Positions 1-8,656 of a stretch of 64,000 nt of DNA are shown here, one piece after another; the first letter of the stretch is position 1; each line of letters opens with the position of its first letter. A program made the translations under genes and the position numbers. The notes under the pieces were generated by a model that saw nothing but the letters and a program-made list of their open reading frames with translations, was not told the origin of the DNA and made no database searches. Origin of the DNA: Flavobacterium tistrianum (lineage in GTDB: Bacteria; Bacteroidota; Bacteroidia; Flavobacteriales; Flavobacteriaceae); the NCBI RefSeq assembly GCF_003254545.1, contig NZ_QJRH01000073.1, positions 496,001-560,000 of the forward strand. The letters run 5' to 3'.

Positions 1-2848
1 CTGAATCTTTTAAGACACTTTGCGGAAAGCTATATCCAAATCCGATATATTTCAATCTGATAAAATCACCATTTTCTAAGAAACGATCTGTATCTCCTCT
101 TGAATTTAAAGTTGAACCTTTCGTAATTCTAGGAAAATCAGTATTTGGATTTTCAGGTGTCCAAGGCTGAATGCCTCTTCTGTAGTTACTATTGTCATCG
201 AAACGATCTACAACACTTCTAAATCCGTCATAAACAGTAGCTCCATGAGAAGCAATCCAGTTCATAGAAAAATCGAAGCCTTTATATTCAGCTCCAGCGT
301 TTAAACCCATTTCAAATTCTGGCCACGGACTTCCAACGATTGTTTTATCTTCATTCGTAATTTGTCCGTCTCCATTGTTATCCTTAAAACGAATATCTCC
401 AGGAACTGCATTTGGCATGATTACTTTTCCGTCAGCATTTTTGTAATTGTTAATTTCTTCCTGATTTTGGAATAATCCATCCGTTTGCAATACATACCAC
501 ATTCCCACTGGCAAACCAGCTCTTGTTACTGTGTTTCCTGAGTAGTTTTCATTTTGTCCGTTACCCAATGAAACCAGTTTGTTGTTTATTTTGGTAAAGT
601 TGACAGAAGCGTTAAATGAGAAATCATTGATTTTTTTGCTATAAGCCAATTCCAATTCAAAACCTTTATTTTCTACAGTTGCAGCGTTAGAAATTGGGTT
701 TCCTCCATCGTTTCCTGTAGTCAATAAAATTGGGAAACCAAATAATACGTCTTCAGTACGAGCAATAAAATAATCTGCCGTAAAACGTAAATCATTATTT
801 AAAACTCCTAAATCCAATCCGAAGTTGGTTTGTTTTAGTTTTTCCCAACGCAATTCAGAATTTGATAATTTTACTTGAGTTGCAGAAGGATATAAAGTCT
901 GGTCTTTTCCTAATACAATCTGTCCAAAATTATTTACGAAGCTTTTGGACTCATAATTTCCAATATTTCCAGATCCTAATTCTCCATAACTTGCTCTTAA
1001 TTTTAAATCTTTAATGAATTCTGATTTAAAGAAAGATTCGTTGCTAATTCTCCATCCTGCAGAAAGCGAAGGAAAATTGCCCCACTTATTGCCATCGCTG
1101 AATCTTGAAGATCCATCACGTCTAATTACGGCATTGAATAAATAACGATTATCATAATTGTATTCTAATCTTCCTAAGTACGACGTTAAAGCTGCTTCGT
1201 TAATAAAACCTCCAACAACTGGTGAATCTCCTTGGTTTAAAACTTCATAATATTCTCCAGTTCCAGAATTCATCGGAAGATTTCTTTTTGTTCCGTAAAT
1301 CTGATTGTAATTGTCTTTTTGATACGTTTGACCCACTAAAACCGTGATATCATGCTTTCCAAATTCTTTCTTGAAAGTCAATGTATTTTCAAACAATAAA
1401 GTTTCTGATCTTCCTTTGTTTTGGTCTGTCTGAGAAGGATCTTGTGGCTGGTTTAAAGTCCAACTTCCTTTTTTTCTCATGTATTTATACGAATCAAAAC
1501 TCGTTTCATAACCAAAATTGAAACGATATTTCAACCAAGGCACAAATTTTAGTTCAGACCAAATGTTACCTCTAATTCTAAAGTTTTCGTTTGTTGTGTT
1601 AGAAAAATCGGCCAATGCCAAAGGGTTTGTTCCAAAAGTATCGGCAACTCCTTGTTTTCCATAACCATATCCGCCTGGGTTAGAAGCGTCATAAAGTGGA
1701 ATTGTAGGTGTCATTCTGTATACATCAATAATTGGATTTCCAGACATTTCATCTGTTTTAGAATTACTAATAGCTAAATTTTCTCCAATACTAAATATTC
1801 CTTTTGTACCACTTGAATTCACACGGAATGAAATTCTATCAAAATCAGTTCCGATAACTGTTCCTTCATTTCCAAAATAATTTCCAGATATAAAAAACGT
1901 CGAATTATCGCCTCCTCCAGAAAAACTAGCGTTATAATCTTGCATCATTCCCGTTTTAAAAACAGCATCTTGCCAATCTGTATTTACAGCCATGTTTAAG
2001 TTTTGTCTCGGAAGTCCAGCATTGTCATACGCCATATTATTATATTTAGCAAACTCTTCGGTTCCCATTAAATCATAACGAGGCATAGAAGTAAAACTGC
2101 TTTTTGCTGATACTTCAACCTGAAGCGGTCCTTTTTTACCTTTTTTAGTCGTAATGATAATAACACCATTTGCCGCTCTAGAACCATAAATTGCTGCTGC
2201 AGAAGCATCCTTTAAAACCTGAATCGATTCGATATCATTTGGATTAAAGTCTCTGTTTGCAGAAGTTACCAAACCATCAATTACATATAAAGGATTTGTA
2301 TTTTGAAGGTTTTTAAGTCCACGAATTTCAACATTGGCTTCTTGCCCCGGGCGTCCGCCACCGCGAACTTTAACTCCCGTAACCAAACCTTGAAGTCCGT
2401 CTGCAACTGTCGTAACCTGTCTTTTCTGAATTTCATCAGGTTTTACTAACGCAACAGCTCCCGTAAGGTCTTTTTTCTGTTGCGATCCGTAACCTACAAC
2501 CACTATCTCATCGAGTTTCATGGCATCTTCTGCCATGGTAACATTTATAGAAGTTTTGTTATTGATGGCAATTTCTACTGTTTTATAGCCTTGCGAACTA
2601 AAAACTAATGTCTGATTTCCGTTAGCCGAAATTTTAAAGCTTCCGTCAAAATCAGTAACGGCACCATTTTGAGTTCCTTTTATCAAAACATTCGCAAAAG
2701 GAACCGCTTGTCCGTCTGCGGTAGTCACTTTTCCCGTAACATTTATTTGCTGGGCAAAAGCGGACTGCAGTAATAAACTAAAGAAAACCAAGAGGTAATA
2801 TCTCTTCGTTAAAAAGTGAGTGAACTTTGTTTTCATTGATTTTTGCAT
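1..2848 (-). CDS. SusC/RagA-type TonB-linked outer-membrane protein, C-terminus cut by window edge
   Basis: About 949 N-terminal residues are readable and the reading frame runs off the window start. The protein has a signal peptide ending AFAQ, then a carboxypeptidase-regulatory-like beta-sandwich domain, then the SusC linker motif DEIVVVGYGSQ. The TonB plug follows, with NPLYVIDGL and a DIESIQVLKDASAAAIYGSR motif, and then the start of a large beta-barrel. Proteins of this family import glycans or peptides across the outer membrane together with a SusD lipoprotein, which would lie to the left of the window. Two in-frame starts exist, at 2848 and 2836, and both precede the signal peptide. 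The gene diverges from the hybrid regulator at 3232, the usual arrangement of a regulated uptake locus. The substrate cannot be told from this part. Confidence 0.95.
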   Translation of the reverse strand, partial: MQKSMKTKFTHFLTKRYYLLVFFSLLLQSAFAQQINVTGKVTTADGQAVPFANVLIKGTQNGAVTDFDGSFKISANGNQTLVFSSQGYKTVEIAINNKTSINVTMAEDAMKLDEIVVVGYGSQQKKDLTGAVALVKPDEIQKRQVTTVADGLQGLVTGVKVRGGGRPGQEANVEIRGLKNLQNTNPLYVIDGLVTSANRDFNPNDIESIQVLKDASAAAIYGSRAANGVIIITTKKGKKGPLQVEVSAKSSFTSMPRYDLMGTEEFAKYNNMAYDNAGLPRQNLNMAVNTDWQDAVFKTGMMQDYNASFSGGGDNSTFFISGNYFGNEGTVIGTDFDRISFRVNSSGTKGIFSIGENLAISNSKTDEMSGNPIIDVYRMTPTIPLYDASNPGGYGYGKQGVADTFGTNPLALADFSNTTNENFRIRGNIWSELKFVPWLKYRFNFGYETSFDSYKYMRKKGSWTLNQPQDPSQTDQNKGRSETLLFENTLTFKKEFGKHDITVLVGQTYQKDNYNQIYGTKRNLPMNSGTGEYYEVLNQGDSPVVGGFINEAALTSYLGRLEYNYDNRYLFNAVIRRDGSSRFSDGNKWGNFPSLSAGWRISNESFFKSEFIKDLKLRASYGELGSGNIGNYESKSFVNNFGQIVLGKDQTLYPSATQVKLSNSELRWEKLKQTNFGLDLGVLNNDLRFTADYFIARTEDVLFGFPILLTTGNDGGNPISNAATVENKGFELELAYSKKINDFSFNASVNFTKINNKLVSLGNGQNENYSGNTVTRAGLPVGMWYVLQTDGLFQNQEEINNYKNADGKVIMPNAVPGDIRFKDNNGDGQITNEDKTIVGSPWPEFEMGLNAGAEYKGFDFSMNWIASHGATVYDGFRSVVDRFDDNSNYRRGIQPWTPENPNTDFPRITKGSTLNSRGDTDRFLENGDFIRLKYIGFGYSFPQSVLKDS

Positions 2849-3231
2849 TTTAGATAGTTTTATTTCTTTTTGTGGTTTGGTTTAATGAAATATTGCTCTT
2901 TTTTAGTCGTCTGGAATGCGGACAAAAAAAGAACTAATATTCTTTAGTTGTAATAAATTGTTCATTTTGTTTCAAAATTATTAATGGTTAGATTTTTCAA
3001 ACTTTATTTTATTGATAGCATATTTTTAACCTTAAAATTTTATCAATATCGTTTATTTGAAAATTCAAATTAGGCGCTTTTTATTCAAAATAAAATGCTT
3101 CATTTGTGTCAATCTCTCTCTCAAATGATTCAAATTGTATTAAAAACAGCCCGTTTTCATTCAGATGCAACATTTTGTAGAATATTGAGACGATTTGCAG
3201 AAATATTGATTTAAGCCTAAAAAACAGCACT
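2849..3231. other. Divergent intergenic region between SusC-like gene and HTCS
   Basis: This 383-base AT-rich spacer holds the SusC promoter at 2973-3001. I found no convincing TAnnTTTG box for the regulator gene on the plus strand. A binding site for the regulator's own AraC domain is expected here, but I could not identify a clear direct repeat. Confidence 0.5.
2973..3001 (-). promoter_or_regulatory. Promoter of the SusC-like gene
   Basis: Read on the minus strand, TTTG at 3001-2998 is followed after 17 bases by TAATTTTG at 2980-2973. This fits the Bacteroidota primary-sigma consensus TTG/TTTG-N17..23-TAnnTTTG. Transcription would start near 2966 and give a leader of about 120 bases. Confidence 0.7.
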
Positions 3232-6200
3232 ATGCGTAAATTCTTTCTTTTTTTATGTTTCAGCTTTTTTTCGATAAATTTTTCGAATGCGCAGGAGTAT
3301 TATTTTAAACATTATCAGGTCGAAGAAGGTCTTTCTAACAATACCGTTTTGACCTCTATTCAGGATAATGACGGATTTATGTGGTTTGGAACCAAAGATG
3401 GTCTGAACCGTTTTGATGGCTATCGTTTTAAAACTTATAGAAGCAACGGAGATCCTATTCACAGTTTAGGAAGCAACTATATACAGTCGCTTCACGAACA
3501 TAATGGCACAATTTGGGTCGGAACAGATAAAGGTTTGTACCATTACGATAAAAAGCTGGATCGCTTTACGATTTTGAATGAAGCTATAAATGATCGTATC
3601 AACGACATCAATCACGACCAAAAAGACAACATTTGGTTTGTTTCTGGCAACATTTTGTATAAGTATGCACCAAAAAAGCAGCAAACAACCACTTTCAATC
3701 CGAACAAATATTTCATTACCACTTCGATTACGAAAGATTACAAAGGAGAAATCTGGGCTTCTTCTCTCAATAAAATCTATCATTATTCTGAAGAGAATCT
3801 TTCTTTTGAAAATATTCCGCTAAATCCGCCTGCCAATAAAGCCAATTTTAGAATCACCGTTATTTATGCTGTCGATTCAGAAAGTATTGTAATTGGAACA
3901 CAAGATCACGGCGTACTCCTATATAATAGAAAAGACAAAACGACAAGCGAACTTAAATTCGGAATTAAAGAACCGGTTTTTGTGCGTCAATTCAGAAAAA
4001 AAGGAAACGACGAACTTTGGATTGCAAGCGAATCTGGCGTTTATGTGTATAATCTAAAAACTAAAACGGCAGTAAATCTTAAGAAAAACTACAACGATCC
4101 GTATGCTATTTCAGACAATGCCGCGTACTCAATTACCATTGACAAGGAAAATGGAATTTGGATTGGAACATATTTTGGCGGTGTCAATTACCATCAAAAA
4201 CAATACACGCAGTTTAAAAAGTATTTTCCTCAGAATAATCAGAATTCCATTAGCGGAAGCGCCGTAAGAGAAATTCATAAAGACGATCACGGCGATTTAT
4301 GGATTGGAACTGAAGACGCAGGTGTAAATCGTTTTAATCCGAAAACGCAAAAGTTTACTTCTTATAATGTTTCGTACTACAACATTCACGCTTTAATGCC
4401 AAGAAAAGATAAAATCTGGGTCGGAACTTTTGAACATGGTTTGGATATTTTAGATAGAAATTCGGGCGCAATTCTCAAACATTACAGCGCAAACGACGGC
4501 CGAAGCGGACTGCACAGCAACTTCATTTTTTCTTTTTATGAAATGAAAAACGGCGATCTGATTGTGGTTACGACTTCGGGACTTTACCGCTATAACGAAC
4601 AGGCTGATAATTTTGAAATTCTGAAAGTCTTTCCAGAAACGTATCATTATACGAATATGAAAGAAGACAGCGACGGGAATCTTTGGGCAGGAAGTTATCG
4701 TGACGGATTGCTGTTTTATAATCCGAAAACAAGGAAAAAAGAGGTTTTTACGTATGATTATAAAAATCCGAAAGGAATTAGCAATAATACCATCAATGCG
4801 ATTTTTGAAGATTCCTCAAAAAACTTATGGGTGGCAACCGAAAACGGACTGAATCTCGTAAACAGGCAAAACCATACTTTTACCAAATTCACTACTAATA
4901 ACGGAATGCCAAGCAATGTCTTCTACTCTATTCTGGAAGATGATTTAAAAAATCTGTGGCTGACTACTTCTAAAGGTTTGGTAAAATTTGGTCCAAATCA
5001 TAAAACCATCAAGATTTTCACCACTGCAAACGGATTATTGAGCGATCAGTTCAATTACAATTCGGCTTTTAAAGATGCAAACGGCGATATGTATTTTGGA
5101 AACTTAAACGGAATGATCAGTTTTAATCCGAAGCATTTCAGCAAAAACAAATACACGCCTTTTATTTACATTACCAACCTTCAGATTAATAATAAGGATA
5201 TTGAGGTAAACAGCCCTGAATCACCTATTGAACAATCTATTTCTTTTCTCGACGAATTGGAATTAAACAACAGCCAGTCTTCTTTTAATCTTGAATTTGC
5301 GTCTTTAAACTATACGGCGCCAGAGTTGACCGAATATTGGTTTCAGCTCGAAAACGTAAATAATGATTGGGTTTATTTAGGAAGAAATAACAAAGTTTTC
5401 TTTACCGAACTGGCACCTGGAGATTATGTTTTTAAAGTAAAATCGCTAAATAGTTTTGGCGTTTGGAGCAAAGAAGTAAAACTAAAAATCCGAATTCTTC
5501 CGCCGTGGTATGCGAGCATTTATGCCTATTTGCTGTATTTTGCATTGATTTGCGCTGGTTTTTATTACATCATTCGTTATTCTCAAAATCTGACTCAGAT
5601 TAAGAATAACCGCAAAATAAAGCACCTAAACGACGAAAAAGAAAAAGAAATTTATCAGGCAAAAATTGACTTTTTTACAAACGTAGCGCACGAAATCAGA
5701 ACGCCTTTGACTTTGATTAAAGGTCCGCTGGAAAAGCTTTTGGGAATGAAATACGAATCGGAAGAAGTGCCTCAGCATCTTTCGATTATGAAGAAAAATA
5801 CGTCGCGCTTATTAAAACTCGTAAATGAATTGCTTGATTTTAGAAAATCGGAAATTGGCGGTTTGAAATTGACTTTCGTCGAGGCGAATATTTCTTCGAT
5901 GGTTCGAAATTTCCATTTGAGATTTAGCCAATTAATTGAAGAACGCGAATTGGAATTTGAATTAGAATTAGGCGAAAAAGACATTCATGCGTTTGTTGAT
6001 AAAGAAGCTTTCAAAAAAATTCTGAGCAATTTGATCAACAACGCTATTAAATATTCAAATAAAAAAGTTTCCATTTCTTTATTTAGAGATGAAAAGAAAC
6101 TGCATTTGATTGTAAAAAATGACGGAAATGTGATTCCAATTCATTTAAAAGATAAAATTTTCGAACCGTTTTTCAGAGTTGATGACAGCAGTACGGCTTC

Positions 6201-7161
6201 AGGAACTGGAATTGGACTTTCGCTAGCTCATTCTCTAGCGCAATTGCATAACGGAAGTTTAGAATTGATTGAAGATGCAAATTACAATATCTTCGAATTG
6301 GTTGTTCCGCTACATCAAGAAGAAGAATTTATGCTGTATGCCGATTCTGAAAAAGAACAGACAGAAACTGAAACTCCAAAAGAAACTGTTGAAATTAAAA
6401 ACGAAAAAGCACAAGTTTTGGTGGTCGAAGACAACGATGATCTTTTGAGTTTTATCACCACTGAATTGGCAGGAACTTATACTGTTTTAAAAGCCGAAAA
6501 TGGCGAAGAAGCCATCAAAATCATTCATAACGAAAACATTCAGTTGGTGATTTCAGATGTTACTATGCCTGTTATGGACGGATTTACGATGTGCAAAAAG
6601 ATCAAAACCAATCTCGAAACGAGTCATATTCCGGTTATTTTATTGACGGCCAAAAACTCGCTAAAATCACAAATTGACGGACTTGAAGTTGGTGCAGACG
6701 CTTATGTGGCAAAACCTTTTTCTATGGATTATCTGAAAGTACAAGCCAATAACTTGATTGAAAACCGCAGACAGATTATGAACTATTATGCGAGTTCGCC
6801 GCTTTCGCACATAAAAAGTATCGCTCACAATAAAACCGACGAAAAGTTCTTGAAAAAACTGGATGACGAAATCCTAAAAAACATCACCGATCAGGATTTA
6901 AGCGTAGAATCGCTTGCCGAAATCATGAACATGAGCCGTTCGACTTTATACCGAAAAATTAAAGACATTACGAATCTAAGTCCGAACGAACTGATCAACA
7001 TCGTACGATTAAAAAGAGCAGCGGAATTATTATTGAATGAAAACTATAAAATGTACGAAATCGCAGAAATGGTAGGCTATAAATCGCAAACGAGTTTTGG
7101 GCGAAATTTCCAGAAGCATTTTAATATGTCGCCGTCGGAATATATCAATGCGAATAGATAA
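3232..7161 (+). CDS. Hybrid two-component system protein (HTCS): periplasmic propeller sensor, kinase, receiver and AraC domain in one chain
   Basis: This 1309-residue protein starts with a signal peptide or anchor (cleavage after SNAQ). A long run of Reg_prop beta-propeller repeats follows (motifs such as WFGTKDGLNRF, WIGTYFGGV, LWVATENGLN) to about residue 650, then a Y_Y_Y domain. A membrane segment lies at about 762-783, then a HisKA domain with phospho-acceptor His820 (AHEIRTPLTL) and a HATPase with GTGIGLSLA. The receiver has phospho-acceptor Asp1109 (SDVTMPVMDG), and an AraC helix-turn-helix fills about 1205-1309. HTCS proteins bind an imported oligosaccharide breakdown product in the periplasm and activate the adjacent susC/susD locus. 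The divergent SusC-like gene is the likely target. All catalytic motifs look intact. Confidence 0.95.
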   Translation: MRKFFLFLCFSFFSINFSNAQEYYFKHYQVEEGLSNNTVLTSIQDNDGFMWFGTKDGLNRFDGYRFKTYRSNGDPIHSLGSNYIQSLHEHNGTIWVGTDKGLYHYDKKLDRFTILNEAINDRINDINHDQKDNIWFVSGNILYKYAPKKQQTTTFNPNKYFITTSITKDYKGEIWASSLNKIYHYSEENLSFENIPLNPPANKANFRITVIYAVDSESIVIGTQDHGVLLYNRKDKTTSELKFGIKEPVFVRQFRKKGNDELWIASESGVYVYNLKTKTAVNLKKNYNDPYAISDNAAYSITIDKENGIWIGTYFGGVNYHQKQYTQFKKYFPQNNQNSISGSAVREIHKDDHGDLWIGTEDAGVNRFNPKTQKFTSYNVSYYNIHALMPRKDKIWVGTFEHGLDILDRNSGAILKHYSANDGRSGLHSNFIFSFYEMKNGDLIVVTTSGLYRYNEQADNFEILKVFPETYHYTNMKEDSDGNLWAGSYRDGLLFYNPKTRKKEVFTYDYKNPKGISNNTINAIFEDSSKNLWVATENGLNLVNRQNHTFTKFTTNNGMPSNVFYSILEDDLKNLWLTTSKGLVKFGPNHKTIKIFTTANGLLSDQFNYNSAFKDANGDMYFGNLNGMISFNPKHFSKNKYTPFIYITNLQINNKDIEVNSPESPIEQSISFLDELELNNSQSSFNLEFASLNYTAPELTEYWFQLENVNNDWVYLGRNNKVFFTELAPGDYVFKVKSLNSFGVWSKEVKLKIRILPPWYASIYAYLLYFALICAGFYYIIRYSQNLTQIKNNRKIKHLNDEKEKEIYQAKIDFFTNVAHEIRTPLTLIKGPLEKLLGMKYESEEVPQHLSIMKKNTSRLLKLVNELLDFRKSEIGGLKLTFVEANISSMVRNFHLRFSQLIEERELEFELELGEKDIHAFVDKEAFKKILSNLINNAIKYSNKKVSISLFRDEKKLHLIVKNDGNVIPIHLKDKIFEPFFRVDDSSTASGTGIGLSLAHSLAQLHNGSLELIEDANYNIFELVVPLHQEEEFMLYADSEKEQTETETPKETVEIKNEKAQVLVVEDNDDLLSFITTELAGTYTVLKAENGEEAIKIIHNENIQLVISDVTMPVMDGFTMCKKIKTNLETSHIPVILLTAKNSLKSQIDGLEVGADAYVAKPFSMDYLKVQANNLIENRRQIMNYYASSPLSHIKSIAHNKTDEKFLKKLDDEILKNITDQDLSVESLAEIMNMSRSTLYRKIKDITNLSPNELINIVRLKRAAELLLNENYKMYEIAEMVGYKSQTSFGRNFQKHFNMSPSEYINANR

Positions 7162-7164
7162 TTA

Positions 7165-7233
7165 GAAAATGTGTCAATTAGATAATTAGTCAATTACTCT
7201 CATTATCTAATTATCTAATTATCTAATTGGCAC
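7165..7233. repeat. Inverted repeat built of TTATCTAA words between convergent genes
   Basis: The gap between the HTCS gene and the LytTR regulator is filled by repeats of TTAGATAA and its complement TTATCTAA. The outer parts (AATGTGTCAATTAG and CTAATTGGCACATT) pair almost fully. It may act as a two-way terminator, although neither side has a clean U-tract after the stem. Confidence 0.6.
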
Positions 7234-7234
7234 A

Positions 7235-7942
7235 TTATTTAATGCCTAAAAGTTGATACAATTCCTCTTTTTTATTCAAAGCAGCAGAAATGGTTTTCCC
7301 GTCAATCAATTCTACAACATTTCCGTTGAGGCTTCTAACCGCCTCGAGATTTAGAATAAAAGAACGCTGAACACGAAAGAACATTGGCAGTTTCAGCACT
7401 TTTTCCATAGATTTTAAAGTTCCTAAAGTAGCGTACGATCCGCCATTAATAACAAATTTGAGATAATCGCCTTGCGCTTCTACATAAAGAATTTCATTCA
7501 AAAGAATCTTAATCGGTTTTCCTTCCGATTTGATAAAAATACGATCCAAATTGATTTGATGCACTGAAGCTGTTTTCTTTAACGAAAGATATTCTTTGGC
7601 GCGATTTACCGCTTTCAGAAAACGATCAAAACTAACGGGTTTCAAGAGATAATCGGCTGCTCCAGTTTCAAAACCTTCGATAGCAAAATTGCGATGCGCC
7701 GTTATAAAAATGATAACTGGAGCGTTGGTAAGCGATTGCGCCAATTCTAAACCATTAAATTTAGGCATTTCGATATCGCTGAAAACAATATCAATTTCGT
7801 TTTCCTGCAGAAACAATAAAGCTTTAGAAGCTTCTCCAAATGAAGCTTTCAGTTCCAAAAATGAAATTTCGGCAATAAAAGATTCGATAATATCTCTTGC
7901 AATTGGCTCGTCGTCAACAACAATGCATTTCAACTTTTCCAT
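7235..7942 (-). CDS. LytTR-family response regulator
   Basis: The protein has 235 residues. A receiver domain carries the acidic pair Asp10/Asp11, phospho-acceptor Asp56 (FSDIEMP) and the K in LLKPVSFDRF. A LytTR DNA-binding domain follows from about residue 130 (ILYVEAQGDYLKF, FFRVQRSFILNL). Such regulators normally work with a LytS/YehU-type membrane kinase encoded just upstream. Here only the last codons of that kinase remain: its stop codon TAA at 7944-7942 overlaps this gene's ATG by one base, the remains of translational coupling. The regulator itself looks intact and could still be expressed from the promoter at 8424-8454. Its phosphate source is unclear. Confidence 0.93.
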   Translation of the reverse strand: MEKLKCIVVDDEPIARDIIESFIAEISFLELKASFGEASKALLFLQENEIDIVFSDIEMPKFNGLELAQSLTNAPVIIFITAHRNFAIEGFETGAADYLLKPVSFDRFLKAVNRAKEYLSLKKTASVHQINLDRIFIKSEGKPIKILLNEILYVEAQGDYLKFVINGGSYATLGTLKSMEKVLKLPMFFRVQRSFILNLEAVRSLNGNVVELIDGKTISAALNKKEELYQLLGIK

Positions 7943-8049
7943 TATTTTCTTAAAACTATTTTTAAATCGACTTTAAACGAATTTTCCAGTCTTTTAATTT
8001 GTAATTCATATTGATCGGGATACAGCAATTCTAAGCGTTTACGGGTTTG
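7942..8049 (-). pseudogene. C-terminal remnant of a LytS-type sensor histidine kinase
   Basis: In the frame ending at the TAA at 7944-7942, the minus strand reads T-R-K-R-L-E-L-L-Y-P-D-Q-Y and then about twenty further residues ending FKVDLKIVLRK. This resembles the extreme C-terminus of Bacteroidota LytS-type kinases, where an N-[TV]-x-KRLxLLYP segment follows the last glycine box. No kinase sequence can be read in this frame above about 8049. The rest of the kinase gene is missing and the upstream sequence belongs to another gene in another frame. The identification rests on recall of the family motif. Confidence 0.7.
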
Positions 8050-8393
8050 AAAATAATATCGAACAAAGTGAATCCTAAGAAAACTAACAATCCAAATTTC
8101 AAGCTCGCTGGCGAATTGGTTTTAGAAGTAAATCCGATTTTGATTCTTTCTTCTTTTGAAACTGAGAAAATAATAATCAATCCTAAAATCAGACTTAGAA
8201 TTTTTCCTGCCCAATTAAACTTTAAATCCAAGTCAATCAATTGTTTTCCCGAAGCCTGTAAAAAAACATCGGCAAGGAAATATAAAATGAAAAAAACTAA
8301 ATATTTCAGATTAGATTTTTCACTTTTAAAATGTGCAATAACAATAAGCGGAGCAATTAACAAAATCCAAAGAAGTGGCGCAAATAGTGACAT
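8031..8393 (-). pseudogene. Truncated membrane protein gene, possibly a CPBP-type intramembrane protease, fused to the kinase remnant
   Basis: From the ATG at 8393 the frame encodes about 120 residues with three or four hydrophobic segments (FAPLLWILLIAPLIVIA, YLVFFILYFLADVFL, ILSLILGLIIIFSV, FGLLVFLGFTLFDIIF). It then runs into the kinase remnant out of frame and stops after FKPVNA. CPBP-family proteases begin in a similar way, but their catalytic EE and H motifs would lie in the missing part, so that name is only a guess. A longer frame starting at 8426 is unlikely because that ATG lies inside the promoter's -7 box. The piece could be a short new membrane protein or simply the 5' end of a deletion scar. 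Confidence 0.6.
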
Positions 8394-8423
8394 AATTTTG
8401 ATTTTTAAGGTTTTAATTTGAAT

Positions 8424-8454
8424 CAAAAGTATTTGTACTCCTAAAGTTTTTCAA
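8424..8454 (-). promoter_or_regulatory. Promoter of the truncated operon and LytTR regulator
   Basis: On the minus strand, TTG at 8454-8452 is separated by 20 bases from TACTTTTG at 8431-8424, a good TTG-N-TAnnTTTG promoter. Transcription would begin near 8417, about 24 bases before the ATG at 8393. This supports the shorter start and shows that the fused operon keeps a promoter. Confidence 0.6.
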
Positions 8455-8656
8455 GCAATTTCGGTAGAACACAGACTTTCTTCCGTGAAAACATCTTTTT
8501 AATCGGTAAAGCATTTTTAAAAAATCAAAATCTGGACAAAATGGTTTCAAATTATAAAATGAAACCGAATATCACCTGTAAAAGTCTTCTTATATTTTAT
8601 ATACAGCTACTTTTATGTACCTATTTATTAAATTCTAATCCCAAAATAAAAATATC

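Noticed and set aside
8394..8426. Upstream start (MIQIKTLKIKIM...) for the truncated membrane protein
   Set aside because: The ATG at 8426 lies inside the TACTTTTG promoter box at 8431-8424, so it cannot be within the transcript. The ATG at 8393 fits both promoter and protein.
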